DNA of 64,000 bases from Flectonema sp. DT1601 (GCA_964019425.1 OZ025832.1:682001-746000), one strand, 5' to 3'; positions 1-12,000 are shown, counted from the first letter of the stretch. Program-made: numbers and translations. Notes: generated from the letters alone by a model not told the origin.

Positions 1-822
1 TTCGTATGCGTGCTATGCCTTATTTTCGTAGCAGTAATGCATACGATGACTAAGAGGCTTGGGTTTGGGAGAGACATCATTGTTATGGAATGCGTTGAAA
101 AGGAAGATAAAAATAATAATTTTTTCACTGGAAAATACACTTGGAAAACCTTAGACGAAGAATCAGCACATGAATTTAATCATTTATTCGGATTTCTAGT
201 TCGACCTATGAAGCACCGTTATCGGTATTTTCCGTTTTTCGATTTGGCATACACTTTATTTATTGCTGTTCTTATCGGGTGGAGTCCATCGCTGATGGAA
301 AGGTGTGTTGTGAGAACTGCTTTTTTAACTGTCGCGCCTGTAATATGGGGGTTGTTAGTGTTTTGGCATTTTCCTTTTATATGCATGTTTGATAATGTGG
401 TTGAGGTGGTGTTGTCGTTGTTGATTTCTGTGATGATGATATGTAGTTTTGTAACTCATCTCATTGATCCAGATCCTTACTCTTGGGGTAGTAACTTGAA
501 CCCTCCAACATTCGCTGGTTGGGCAGCTGTTGTCGCGGAAATTTTAATATTTCTAAAACTACTATTTGATGAAATAATTTTTATAAAAAGTAGGTATGAT
601 GATGCTGGTTATCATGTAAACGATCTGACATTATTATCTCTGTTTTCAGCACCGGAACATACCTGTCCTTCACTTTGTTGGGACTGTGCTCACTTATACA
701 CACCATCTCCAAAGGATACTGCGTTCCAATCTCAAATGACTATGATACCAAATATTCTTAAGGACATTCCGAGAATGAGTAGCGTTCACTTTGCTGATGA
801 CGCTAGTGATCCATTGTTATAA
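1..822 (+). CDS. multi-pass membrane protein, 3' end only
   Basis: The reading frame is open from base 1, so this is the C-terminal ~273 residues of a longer protein whose start lies outside the window; the internal ATG at 10 is not taken as the start. Five hydrophobic spans are visible: one at the very beginning, then around residues 80-97, 104-124, 137-157 and 174-198, followed by a cytoplasmic-type tail. The order of spans and linking residues (a PF...DN.V pattern before one span, an R-rich turn after another) resembles the C-terminal membrane region of the giant cysteine-rich protein at 23062-30741, so I infer the same receptor-like family, possibly with an unseen cysteine-rich ectodomain. 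No enzymatic motif is seen. Function unknown. Confidence 0.8.
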   Translation, partial: FVCVLCLIFVAVMHTMTKRLGFGRDIIVMECVEKEDKNNNFFTGKYTWKTLDEESAHEFNHLFGFLVRPMKHRYRYFPFFDLAYTLFIAVLIGWSPSLMERCVVRTAFLTVAPVIWGLLVFWHFPFICMFDNVVEVVLSLLISVMMICSFVTHLIDPDPYSWGSNLNPPTFAGWAAVVAEILIFLKLLFDEIIFIKSRYDDAGYHVNDLTLLSLFSAPEHTCPSLCWDCAHLYTPSPKDTAFQSQMTMIPNILKDIPRMSSVHFADDASDPLL

Positions 823-2960
823 GACAGAACTCTTGTTGAAAACTGATTGATACCCGTGAGCATCACTCGCTTCGACTTCCGAAATTTTTAAGACAAGCAG
901 AAATATGAAAAAAACGTGTATTTTTTGAATATGGCATATTGTGTATTAGTCCTCCACGAAATGAGTGTTTAAAATTCTCTCTTTTTTCTGTTTGTTAAGT
1001 ACAGTAATATACTTGACCTACTCCCCTTTTGTCGGGGAGGTCTCATGTAGGATCGGATTTGAGGAGGACCAGACTTCGAATGTGAGTTGCTTTTCGTTTT
1101 TTTTTTAAACTTTTTTTATTTGTTTCGTTTTATAGTACTCCGATTTTTTTTAAAATTTTTTTTTTTTTTTTTTATAAGTTATAGTTTTTTTTTTTTTTGG
1201 ACAGAAAATGCAACTGGGCACAATGAAAAATTTCTTTTTGCGACATTTTATTCTTTTTGACAGAACCCTTCATTATCTATCTATAAACAGAATTACCGAA
1301 TGTCTCTACGATCGTTCTCAGTCTGATTTTATAACAAATCGATGAGTTTGTTTCATGTGTTTCGGAGGGTACTGTTTTCCCGATTACGTGTTTTTTTTTT
1401 TTTTTTTTTTTTTCTGTTTGGGAAAAATTACTTGTTGCGTAAAAAACATATGTTTAAAAGAAACCACACACCAATTGATGTTTTCGTTCGTGTTTGGTTG
1501 AATTCTAAAATGAGAAACATAAAAATTGAAAAACTGTCGTTCCAATTTTTTTTTTTTTTTTTTTGCAATCAAAACAATAATGCTGATTGGATTCGAATAG
1601 TTTTCTTTCTCATTTGTGAGAGTTGTACAAATAGGCATTGTTGTTATCTTGGTTATCGGATCTCAGCCACATTGGGTATAGATCTTCCTTTTTTTTCCTT
1701 TTTTTTTTTTTCCTTTTGTACCTACAAACCCGTTGTTAGGTAGAAAAAGAATTGTAGCAGCGTAACTAACCTATTCCTTTATTAGGATTTTGTACCTGGT
1801 TGCGCACAAACAAAAGCAAACGTGCGAAGTAAAAAAGTATTACCGATTTATTTTATTTTTAGTAGTAGTAGTATCTCGTTGTGCATCGATGTCCTAGCTA
1901 CATTTGTAGTGGGTGAGCACGCTTTCGTTTTTTTTTTTTTATTACGTCTCTTATCGTCTGTGAAATGTCTCACGGTTGGCTGGTAGCGATGTAACTATTA
2001 CCCCTGTTGAGCTTTTCCTGATTTTCTTTTTAGGCTTCCTTAGGCTTCGTAAATAAAATAAAAATATATAAATAAAATATCGTTAATTGTGTTCGTATTT
2101 TTATATCATAGCCAGAAGGGAATTGTTTGAACGTTACTTACCTAGTCACCCTTGACATACAGGTACGTTCTCAAGGTACATAATCTATTTACGGGGTTTT
2201 TTTTTTCTCTCCCCTCCCTCTCTCGCTCTCTCTCTCTCTCTCCCTCTCTCTCGTATTTCAAATGTTTAAATGACACTAAGGTTGTTCTCTGTGTACTGTC
2301 CTTGCGTTTTAAAAAAGTAACAGAAGAACACGTTGTCCTTGTCAGATGCTACCACAGCATACGCAGCATTGTTGTGGAGTTAAAAAATTAATTAGATTTT
2401 TGAAGAGAAGATCTGTTTTTTTTTTTTTTGTTATGTTGTTTTTATAACAATTTATTCCATATTTTTCTTTCGTAGCAAAAAAAAAAAAATAATAAAAAAA
2501 AATATAAAAAATATATAAAAGTGTATAACAAGATAACAAAGCATGTAAAAATCTCTTGGTAGAGCGTTGATCTTCAACCTACCTCTAGATTTACACTGTT
2601 GTGTACTAATAATTATTAATATGACTCTTTTTTTTGAGACCTTTTAAGCTTCTCTTTATCTATGACCTCTTTGTGGGTTTTTTTTTCAGTTTACGTTGTG
2701 TTGATGTACGTTGTTATGTCGGATAGCCTTATATTCGCTTCCCTCAACTTTTTCTTGGCAGAAAATACCTTTTTTTTATTGACACTAATTGTAAACAGAC
2801 CTGCAAAGAATGGTCCTCAACTGACCCTCCGAACTACCAGATTTTCGACAACGAATTTTGTACGTGACCTCTATATTTTGTATTGTGAATCTAACTGTAA
2901 ATAACTGTTTTTTTTTTTTTTTTTTCTACATTTGTCAGAAAAGTACCTTAATAAAGAAAT
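823..2960 (+). other. intergenic region with poly-T tracts and a dispersed repeat
   Basis: No convincing gene. ORFs here are short and driven by poly-T or poly-A translation. The stretch holds several T runs of 10-20 nt, a small stem (CTCCCC at 1021-1026 with GGGGAG at 1034-1039), a CT microsatellite near 2215-2255, and one copy of the R1 dispersed repeat (1719-1814). It ends in a long T tract and a CAG (2936-2938) just before the GH31 start. Confidence 0.6.
1719..1814 (+). repeat. R1 dispersed repeat, copy A
   Basis: About 96 bp closely matching 49666-49764 and 63443-63541. It begins TACCTACAAACC, contains the conserved CTAACCTATTCCTTTATTAG block and ends GCGCACAAACAAAA. All three copies are on the same strand and follow a T run. 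Identity unknown: a SINE-like element, a small RNA gene or a conserved intergenic signal are all possible. Confidence 0.8.
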
Positions 2961-5534
2961 ATGTTTATATTTATAACAGTAGTTCTGGTATTCGTATCAA
3001 CATCTACAACAGGATTGGTTGCTTCTGAAGTCAAAGGTTGTGATTCTGAGATATTTAATAAAACAGTGATATTAGTATGCGGACCGCAAACTATTCGAGT
3101 GTGGAGGGGAAATCAACCACCGACGTCGAATAGTTTAATAGTTGAACGAAGCTTTACTAAACCTACATACACGAGAGGAACTGATTTCGTAGAAACGAAG
3201 AATCTACGAGTCGATGTAAACATCTCTATTAATAAAGTCACGATCACTAATAAGGTTACTGGTTTCATTGAACTTGAGGAGGAAACTTATGAACTTTATA
3301 AATTGTCATCTAAATTTTATAATGTTAAACAATCTTTTAAACTAAAGCAAGATGAATTAATATACGGAGGTGGTCAACTTATTAATTATAACAACATTGA
3401 CATAACAAACATACCAGTTCGACTGCATCATTCGAAAGTATCATCTCCGAATATTTACTTTACATCATCGGAAGGATATGGATTGTTGTGGGATTCAAAT
3501 TCGAAGACATTCATAAATGAGAGAGCGACAATGGATTTAAACGAAACTAATGAGTGTATTTTTACAACAAAAAGAGATGGATTTCACTCCTTTGAAGCTG
3601 TAACTTCCGAGAACACATATTCACAAAAACGATACCTCCTCCGACTAATGGTGTCATGTTCTGATAATTCTTCTTTTATTGTAATGAACTGGAACTCATC
3701 AATTATGATTCCACATGCTCTCTCTGGAAGGACTCATTTCATTAAAAAAAACACTTCTTGCATTGCTAAATTATCTCTTTCACCACCGCAATCAATAGTA
3801 TTGTATCACAACATTCCTGAGACTAGAAATCTATTCACGATTGAGTCTAATACGACTGAGGGGTTGTCGTATTATTTTCACGGTGGATTTCAAACAGCTG
3901 GAATGACATCAGCTGTCACTGGGTATCAATACTTGACTGGTATTGAAGTAAAACGACCAATGTGGTCATTAGGATACTTACAGAGTAAGAATACGTATTT
4001 ATCTCAAAATCTCTTAATGCAATCTGTGACATCACACAGATCACTTTCCATTCCTTTGGACGGAATAGTACAAGGACAAGGCTATTGGGGAAATGACGCA
4101 AATTGGGGTCCTCAATGGGACCCATCAACGTTTCCAAATCCAGTAAACATGACTAAGTACCTTCATCAACAAAACGTCAACTTAATTGTATCCAGTTGGG
4201 TTAATTATTCTTTATCAACTGTGTTTGCTGCTGGTCTTCAAAATGTCGATGGATTCCTACCCAATCAAAGCTTCTATGACCCTTTCAATAAGAATGCGAG
4301 GAGGGTAGTCTCATCATTTATATTAAATAACATCATATCAAAGAACGTTGATGCTATTTGGATTGATGGTAATTCACCCTTCGGTATTAATGACCTGCCT
4401 GAGACACAACTTGGTCCAGGACCAGTTTATGAAAATGCGTATCCGCTGCTAAGTAACATGGCAATGAATGGAATATGTGGTCAGAGGCAGTTGTTGTTGT
4501 CGTCATCTGGGTTTTCGGGTATTCAACGTGTTGGTGGATGTCTTCTTGGTAACAATGTTGAAGCTAATTGGGATACTCTCAGACAGGATGTAGTTACTTC
4601 TCTTGCAGTTCAATCGTCGGGTATGTCGTGTTGGTCAACAGCTGTTGGAGGATACTACAGACCAAGTGAGTGCAGTGACATTAATCAATATTGTGATTTG
4701 TTAGTTCGATGGTTTCAGTTCGCTGCTTTCACTCCGGTCATGAGAAACCATGCTCTTGGTGACAACGAGTTGTGGTTATATGGAAATGAGACTCAATCAC
4801 TAATAGTAAAGTCAGCATTAACAATAAGATATCAACTATTACCATACACCTATTCAAACTTAGGTACTGCCCTGCAACGTCCTTTAGTATTTGACTACGG
4901 AATCGATTCCACAGCAACTTCTATTACAGATCAGTTCATGTTCGGTCCTTCATTGCTTATTGCTCCAATATTATCCCCATCTGGAAGTCGGAGAGTTTAT
5001 TTACCATTTAACTTTGGAGGATGGTTTGATTTTTATAGTGGTTTGTGTAGTTTTTTTTTTTTTTTTTTCATTATACAAAATCTTTTGAAAAAATCACAAA
5101 ACTAATTATCAGGTGAAGCCAACTTCCCTCAAGGTTGGAATGACGTTACTGCAGACTTAGACAGAATTCCTATTTACGTAGTCGGAGGAAGTGTTGTTAT
5201 TATGGATGGAATTGTAAGACAACATTCTAACAGCTGTAGTGAAGTACTTGAGGTAAGAGTATACTCTGGTAACCCTGGTAGTTGTACCCTCATAGAGGAT
5301 GATGGAAAATCAACTGTCGGAGGTACCAAAATATACTTTGACTGGAGTGACTCGACTAACATACTTCGAATTAGTGAAAGATCTGGAACTCCATTTAAGG
5401 GAATGGTTGTGAATAGAATTCTGAACATTGTTTTTGTTAGAAAAGGTCACGGAATCGGACCTCAACCAACACCAACCCCAGACAAAGTTGTCACCTACAA
5501 TGGAACAGCTGTACTTGTTGATAGATATTTCTAA
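2961..5534 (+). CDS. secreted GH31 family glycosidase-like protein (one intron)
   Basis: CDS is join(2961..5040, 5113..5534), 833 residues. A hydrophobic N-terminal signal peptide (residues 1-20) points to secretion or an endomembrane lumen. The central (beta/alpha)8 region is GH31-like: the nucleophile strand reads WIDGNS with Asp469, RNH (substrate-side Arg) follows the later strand, and after the intron the G-W-(N)D...P.Y...G block typical of the GH31 C-terminal beta domain appears. GH31 enzymes are alpha-glucosidases, xylosidases and related enzymes. Oddities: where family members have GD at the acid/base position, this protein has Asn-Asn (531-532), and the usual WxDMNE is WIDGNS, so hydrolytic activity is doubtful. 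The start is supported by a T tract and CAG ending 22 nt upstream. The intron removes an in-frame poly-T stretch and a stop. Confidence 0.88.
5041..5112 (+). other. spliceosomal intron in GH31 gene (72 nt)
   Basis: Begins GTTTGT, contains a long T run and ends ACTAATTATCAG. It interrupts a codon after its first base. Removing it joins two GH31-like segments in frame (…FDFYSG then EANFPQGW…), which is strong evidence that it is spliced. Confidence 0.87.
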
Positions 5535-5643
5535 CTGCTTTTTGTTTTTGTTACTTTTTTTTTTTTTGTATCGATCTCTGTCTTATTTTTACACATATTT
5601 ACCAATTTGGATATTTGGAAGTAATGATTTTTGTGTGTCACAA

Positions 5644-5783
5644 TAGTTCTACTTTAATAACTGACAGGTTCATTATTCAGAACGGGAATTTTAATATAAA
5701 AAGTATTCCGCAATACCAACTTCGATACCATCGCATACTTCAGGTACTAAACTTTAAGAAAATGTTCGCATTGCTGATTTCAC
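5644..5783 (+). repeat. 140-bp duplicated segment, copy 1 (5' region and start of the adenylate cyclase gene)
   Basis: Identical base for base to 50493-50632. It includes the CAG at 5741-5743, the ATG at 5762 and the first seven codons. The match stops abruptly after ATTTCAC at both ends, so this is a recent duplication or conversion tract. Confidence 0.95.
5742..5743 (+). promoter_or_regulatory. candidate splice acceptor AG before adenylate cyclase
   Basis: TACTTCAG ends 18 nt before ATG 5762. If this is a trans-splice site, the mRNA begins here and the longer in-frame ATG at 5615 is not included. It therefore decides the start chosen for the next gene. Confidence 0.5.
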
Positions 5784-8017
5784 AATTCTACTCTGCTGAC
5801 GACACTTCTATTGAAAGAAGGAGAAAAGGAGTTCTATTGCCTGTAGTAATTATTGTAGTTGTGTTGGGTTCATTCGGCTTCTTCGCATTTCAGCAATGGG
5901 ATGTTCGCGGACTTAAGGATGTTTCTGGCATTCTGAACTTAGCTGTCACATTACCGATTCTTGCAAAGGTAAGATTCTCAAGAAGGTTAACGGAAAAGGA
6001 TATATTTTTATTATCAATGTGTTGGTTGACTTGTGTTCTAATGATGGATGTAGCTCATGGAAGTGAAATGGGTAGTAGATTATGGCCTTGTACTGTACTC
6101 TTAATAGACATTGCATTGATGTGCTCACTTCCATTGTATATGGTGAATATTCTTGTTGGTTCTATATCGTTGTATGTTACTGTTGACGCTGTTGAAAGAA
6201 CTTCTCGTTTTGGGCTTTACGATCTTGCGGGGGGTACGAAATCAACATACCTGCGGAATTGCTTTAACCTCACCGACGATCAGTTGGTTGATGCTCCTTG
6301 TCCTGAAGACTTTATGAACGCTGTGTCGGTATCCGCTTTGTACTTGGCAGTCGTATGTCTTAATTTTATCTGCACTCACAGTTTCGCCATTGGAATACAA
6401 CGCGAACAAAAGATCCTCGGAGATAACGTTCATCTTGCTGAGAAGGTTGTGGCTGCCTTGGTTCGATTTGACCTCGAAGAAGCGAAAGACCAACTTAGTA
6501 AACATAAAATCACAAAACTAACAAAGGTACTTGATCAGATGCTTCACAACCTTCATCAGTATCGACCTTACTTACCAGATGCGTTGTTTGACCTTTCTGA
6601 GAAAGACAATCGAATGGTCTCAACTGTTAGACCTCCATCAGGTGGTAAGGTTGCTATTGTTTTTACGGATTTGAAATCTACGTGTGCATTTTGGGAAGCT
6701 TCACCTAATGCAATGAAACACGCACTTCAAATTCACAATAAAATAATAAGGTTTTGCATATCTCAGTTTGGAGGTTATGAAGTTAAAACCATCGGTGATT
6801 CATTCATGGTGGCATTTGACAATTTGTTAGAAGGGTTTTTATTTGCGATGGCAGTGCAAGATACGTTTGCTGTAACTACATGGCCTTCAGACCTTGTTTT
6901 GCCACGTGAATTCGAGGACAACGGATGGAATGGATTGATGATAAGAATTGGACTCAATTACGGAGAAGTTGAATCAGAAGTCAGCGAAATCCACGGTCGA
7001 ACTGACTACTATGGAAAAACAGTAAATAAAGCTGCTCGATTGGGGGCAGCTTGCATCGCGGGAGGTGTTGCAATAGATAGTTGTTGCATTCACCTGATTG
7101 AACCTCATGAGGGTTGTATTTCAAAACAAATTACCACCATCCATCTAAAAGGATTTGAGAAACCGATCAACATATCAATATACTTCCCTCGTGAATTCAG
7201 CGTTATACCTGATCATGTTTCCATGATACCGACTAGTAGAAGTTCCTGTTCTCTTGATAGAGGTTCAACACACCAACTCTTTCTCACGGCATTGGAAGAA
7301 ACGTCGATGGTCTCAAAGGCTTCTGCGACAATAACGAAAGTCGAGTTTGTAATTCCTGAGGGTGATTATTTTCGTCGTCTGGTAGACTCCGCTTTTGAAA
7401 AAGCAATCGTCTGTCTTGAGAGAACTGATGGAAAGATAATATCGGTGTTGTCGTCTTCAATTGTCGTTGGATGGAATACCACCACAAACGTATCAGATCA
7501 CTTTCGTTGTGGACTTCGATACGTGTTGCTAATGTACGAAGCCTTTCTATCACCTGGTGACATCTATATGGGAGTGTCATCAGGTCGTATTCAGTGTGGT
7601 AAAGTTGGTACTGAAAGTCAGAGATTCGTCACCGTATTTGGAAGCTGTGTTAACATCTGCGGTCTGCTATGTCAGGCCAGTCACGATTTGAATGTGTTCG
7701 CTCTTTGTACAAACTGTCCGACTCATTTCCCTTTCCGACCAGTTGACAACTGGTTTCTTAATGAACATGAACGAACAATAGTCTACGAGATTGATGTTTC
7801 TAGACTGAAGGGTTGGTTCTGTGCGGAAGAACGTTTTTATAAAATCAAAGACAAAGATAACGTCAGATGGGGATGGGGATGGGGATCTGACTACGTTGAA
7901 GCATTCGACAGAGGCGACTGGGAAACAATCAACGAACAGATGAGTTCTGATGATGAGGTCCTTCCAAAAGTCTCTGAAATGTTACGAAAAGGAAAATCGT
8001 TACGATTCTTGTTGTAG
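5762..8017 (+). CDS. multi-pass adenylate cyclase with active-type and degenerate cyclase domains
   Basis: 751 residues from ATG 5762; an upstream in-frame ATG at 5615 would add 49 residues, but an acceptor-like CAG lies between them. About six membrane spans occupy residues ~23-212. A short helical linker ending in YRPYLP leads into a class III cyclase domain (~290-470). Both metal-binding Asp residues are present (Asp303 in FTDLKST and Asp346 in TIGDSF). The Lys of VKTIGD and the Asp of TDYYG match the ATP-selecting pair, and VNKAARL keeps the transition-state Asn and Arg, so cAMP production is predicted. A second domain (~525-700) keeps the fold signature (VTVFGSCVNICGLL) but not the metal or substrate residues, and may be regulatory. 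A GW-rich stretch (RWGWGWGSD) near the C terminus is encoded by a GGGGAT repeat. Confidence 0.87.
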   Translation: MFALLISQFYSADDTSIERRRKGVLLPVVIIVVVLGSFGFFAFQQWDVRGLKDVSGILNLAVTLPILAKVRFSRRLTEKDIFLLSMCWLTCVLMMDVAHGSEMGSRLWPCTVLLIDIALMCSLPLYMVNILVGSISLYVTVDAVERTSRFGLYDLAGGTKSTYLRNCFNLTDDQLVDAPCPEDFMNAVSVSALYLAVVCLNFICTHSFAIGIQREQKILGDNVHLAEKVVAALVRFDLEEAKDQLSKHKITKLTKVLDQMLHNLHQYRPYLPDALFDLSEKDNRMVSTVRPPSGGKVAIVFTDLKSTCAFWEASPNAMKHALQIHNKIIRFCISQFGGYEVKTIGDSFMVAFDNLLEGFLFAMAVQDTFAVTTWPSDLVLPREFEDNGWNGLMIRIGLNYGEVESEVSEIHGRTDYYGKTVNKAARLGAACIAGGVAIDSCCIHLIEPHEGCISKQITTIHLKGFEKPINISIYFPREFSVIPDHVSMIPTSRSSCSLDRGSTHQLFLTALEETSMVSKASATITKVEFVIPEGDYFRRLVDSAFEKAIVCLERTDGKIISVLSSSIVVGWNTTTNVSDHFRCGLRYVLLMYEAFLSPGDIYMGVSSGRIQCGKVGTESQRFVTVFGSCVNICGLLCQASHDLNVFALCTNCPTHFPFRPVDNWFLNEHERTIVYEIDVSRLKGWFCAEERFYKIKDKDNVRWGWGWGSDYVEAFDRGDWETINEQMSSDDEVLPKVSEMLRKGKSLRFLL

Positions 8018-9004
8018 TTGCTTTCCCGATTCTGATTGCCAAAGTTTTGCAGCTTGCTCGTCCTTGTTAAGTATCGCTTTCTAAATCTTGTTTAAACTTC
8101 GAGAGAAAATAAATCACTCGAACTTCTCCATGAAGACATCCTTATACCACTAATGTCACATTCTGAACCCTTTTTTTATTGTCTTTATTTCAGCAAAGTT
8201 AATTTTACTATTTAAATGATTATGATCACTTTGCCTCAGACATTTCTCTTTGTTGTTTATTTTCTTTTGAGGAATATATTAGCGGAAGTTTGTCACTTGC
8301 CCTGTTTTTTTTTCTTTTTTTTTTTTTCGTCTGTGTGGTTGATTTTTTTACGCGCAAGTAACATCTTGCCAAGGATCGATTCTTCTCTTCTCTTTCCCTT
8401 CTTATTGTATTTTCTGTTAGATGATACATAAAGAGAATTATTGTTTCGTACGAATAGAAAACCTCGGCGCGATTACCATCGTTGCTCACTATTACTTACC
8501 TTTCTACACATGGAGACAATGTGATTTACGCAATGTTCCATTGCTTTGCTCTCCGAGGAGGGTTGGGTAAGGGATATTATAGTCCAAAATAAATTCTTTT
8601 TTAATTTCAGCCCAGACCATAAGTACTGTTTATTTATTATGGTCAAAACACGTTATCACAATATACGAGGCCTTTTGGCTTTACCCCACCTTATATAATA
8701 CGGTAACAATTTACCCTCATAGTACCCTTAGTCACTGTCTTATAAATCACTTTGTGATTATATTTAATTTTTCTCTGATAAGCAAAGTCCTTTTTGATCT
8801 TAATAATATAAATCATAACTGTAGTGATAACTCTCCACTAATAATAGCCGAAGACTAACTGTTCTGTGAGTTTTTTTTTGTCGAGGCAATTAAATTTTTT
8901 TTTTATTTTTTATTTTTATTTCTCAATTTAGTATACTACCGATGATAAATATGTTGTGAATCCCTCCACCTGATTTAGGTGATGTATTCAATTAGATTTT
9001 CATA
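8018..9004 (+). other. intergenic region
   Basis: No gene seen. It contains T runs, a segment at about 8551-8610 with weak similarity to the R2 repeat (GAGGAGGGTTGGG followed by TTTTTTAATTTCAGCCCA), and two candidate acceptors before the next gene (AG at 8930-8931 after a T-rich tract, and AG at 8994-8995). Confidence 0.5.
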
Positions 9005-12000
9005 ATGAGTAAAGTGACTGAAGACTATGAGGACAGAGATTATCAAGCAGCAGCAGTAGACAGATCTTTACTAGGAAAGGTCATTATTGTATTCCCTGAG
9101 AACAGCGGAATGACAATAACAGCAGCGCTGATCATCAGAGCGATGTCATTAAAAAAGGGAAAGTCGTTTTGGATTGTTCCGAACAAACCATTTTGCTCTC
9201 TAGCATCATTAACACTACAAAGAGTCTTAGGCAACAATATTAAACACGTTTCTGTGACTTCAGAGTATAGTAAGAATCGAAGGCAGAAATTATACGCTGA
9301 CAGGGAATCGAACTTGATCATAATAACGATTGACGTGTTTAATGCAGACATGGAGATACTAAAAGACAATGTGGTGAAGGGTGTTGTTATCGACAGTTCG
9401 GTAACGGAAATGGCTGTGACTGATTCTGAATTCCATCCAACTATCGCAAGATGTACTCACTGGTTGCTAAGTGACAGTTCTATAACAACTGCAGTGATGT
9501 CAAATCCACACACTAGCAGTGATATGGAAATTATAACTCTGATAGCTCCAAATTGTCCAACCTGGACGCCAATCCCAAAGGCAGCTTGGACCTGTATGAT
9601 CGAAGAAGACGACGCCGATGTAATCGCCACTGGGACCTCTATTCCTTCTTTAGTAGCAAACATCTCCGAGCCTATGATGGATCAGTTGAATTACCTTCGT
9701 AGATTTGGTTATCTTATTGACGCTAATCCTCACTCATTGTTGTTTGGAATGCCTCTCGTTCAAGAGGAACTAAAACGCGCTCGTATCACTGAAAAGGGAG
9801 ATCGATTATCAAAAGTAGAATCTTCATTACAACTGGTAGTACAATCAAGGAATTTAATGGCAGCAATGTGGTGTTCTGCTATCGGAACATTTCTAGGAAA
9901 GGATTCAGCAATGAGAAGAGCTCTCGCTGCTGAAAAGTCTCGCAGTATGCGCATGAAAGACATATACCGTCATCATCCTGTGCTGAATCACCAAAGTATA
10001 AATACTGCTAAGCAGCATATCAATGTTCTACTTACAAAGAAACAAGAACATCCAAAACTGCTTCATTGTGCTGAAGTTATGAAAAAATGGCATTCTTGTG
10101 GTAATCTGAGAAGGTCAATTGTTTTTTTTTCAGTTGGTGAGGGAGTGAAGGTTGCCCATGATTTAATAATATCACATCAACCTGACACACGTGTTGCGAC
10201 TATTGACGGATCTGCTTCAAAAAGAGTGATAACAGATGCTGTAAGTACATGGAATCTTGGTTATGCTGCACAGGCATTACTTGCATCAACGTCAAAGGTT
10301 TCAGATGTTGTTTCTGTGATGTGTTCTCTTGTCGTTGCAGACAAGGATGGTCGACCTGTTTTTAATCCGTCAACAGAGCTGTTGATAATTATTTATGATA
10401 CTTGTCAGTGTAATTCTGTTGATCGTAAGCTGTTATCACGTTTAGTTTATCTTCATCCAAATAGAAAGAACGTTTCTTTGAAATGGATGAGAATTACTGA
10501 AGAACAATCTCACCTCAGAGAGATTCAACAATCTCAATTGGATGTTATTAGTGATGTTAATTTTGATGGACCGACAGCATCACAGAGAGCAGCTGTACAA
10601 ACTACTCCTATTCAAGAAGACGAATTGCAATTAAAACCAAAAAAGAAAAATCGAAATACCGCGCAACCTAATACGATGTCTGAGTCTGTTGCTTTTGCTT
10701 ACGGTTTGATTAGTGTTTCTGACTGGCCGGTATCATTAAGTAATTATTTATCTGATAATGAGCTTCATGGTGTTGTAAATAATAGAAGTGGTCGTTGGAT
10801 GAACTCATTCAGTTCTGAAATACCAAATCAAAAACCTGAGGAAGATTCACAAGACAGGTCTTTACTCAGCCAACTTCGACTAGTCGCAAATGAAAAGCGT
10901 CGAGCAGCTACGCCTTCTCCTCAGAAAGAAATTATTAAAAGACCGAAATTATCTGTATCACCAAAAAGACAACAAGCCATTCCAACCATCTCTGATGGTA
11001 ATGTAGAATCAAACACCGCAATGAGAATTGGTAAAACATATTACATGTCGGGTGTTCCACTGTCTCCGGAACAGAAACCTACTAAGCAGTCTTTCTTTCA
11101 ACCAATACCAGAGATTGATTGGGATGATATTGATGTCAATGTTATTCATCCAAACAACACATACGACGACGTCATTCCAAACTCTGCTGTTGTTGATATG
11201 AAATCGGATGATCCAATAGAAACCAAGGAATGGGTTTGTACGTTTTGTTGTAATGCAAATCAATTCGCAACACTTCACTGCGCTGTCTGCAAAGCTGACA
11301 AGACTGAAGCTATTCCTCAAGCTGTAGAGTCACCAGTCAGTAAGAAGAATATAAGAAACTGTCAAAACTGTGGCACTACTGCTATCCACGAGGGAGAAGA
11401 ACTCTGTTCTATTTGTAGCAGTACTCGTGAAGCAACACCTCACAAGGGAGGAGGTGATTCTGACTGGGTCTGCACTCTCTGTTGTAGTTCCAATCCATCG
11501 GATTGCAAGAAGTGTAGTTTCTGTAGCGCAGAGCGTATGGTGTTCCCAAACCCAAATGAGGGGACAAAACCTGTTTTGCTGCCAGCCAATAAGCCTGAAG
11601 AAATTCTCAACAAAAAAAGTGAAACTTGCAACAACTGGACATGCGCCTTCTGCCGCAGTATCAACCACCTCGCTTCTCATTGCTCTGTTTGTGATGCTGT
11701 GAAGAAGGTGTTACTTGCTGATGACAACAACGGAATTCAAAATGGTGATAACTGGCCGTGCGATTCTTGTGGGAAGTCAAATGTTCGAAGTACAAAAAGA
11801 TGTACCGCATGCGGGATTCATAGAGCTACACCTCTATCAACTAGTTTAGTCACTACTGCTACTGATCATTGGATATGTAACACCTGTTCGAAGGCTAATC
11901 AACCTAACACGTCTAAGTGTTCATCTTGTAGAGCATTCTATGTTCCAAAGTTATTAACAAATGAAAGATCTAAAAACGATAATCTAACGGAGTGGAACTG

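Noticed and set aside
1342-1743. ORFs of 60-140 codons in spacers, such as 1342-1743, 32005-32241 and 34336-34572
   Set aside because: Their length depends on translated T or A runs (poly-Phe or poly-Lys); no family signal or acceptor context.
2551-2600. tRNA-like stretch (GGTAGAGCG then GTTGATCTTCAAC)
   Set aside because: The D-arm resemblance is good, but no T-arm (GGTTCRANNCC) or acceptor stem follows, and the anticodon loop does not have T at position 33.
5615-5761. Longer N terminus for the adenylate cyclase (ATG at 5615)
   Set aside because: A strong acceptor-like CAG at 5741-5743 and lack of typical protein features favour ATG 5762, although translation of the longer form is not excluded.
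8661-8690. U2 snRNA-like motif (GAGGCCTTTTGGCTTTA)
   Set aside because: No branch-site-pairing GTAGTA segment or Sm site follows in U2 order; probably chance.
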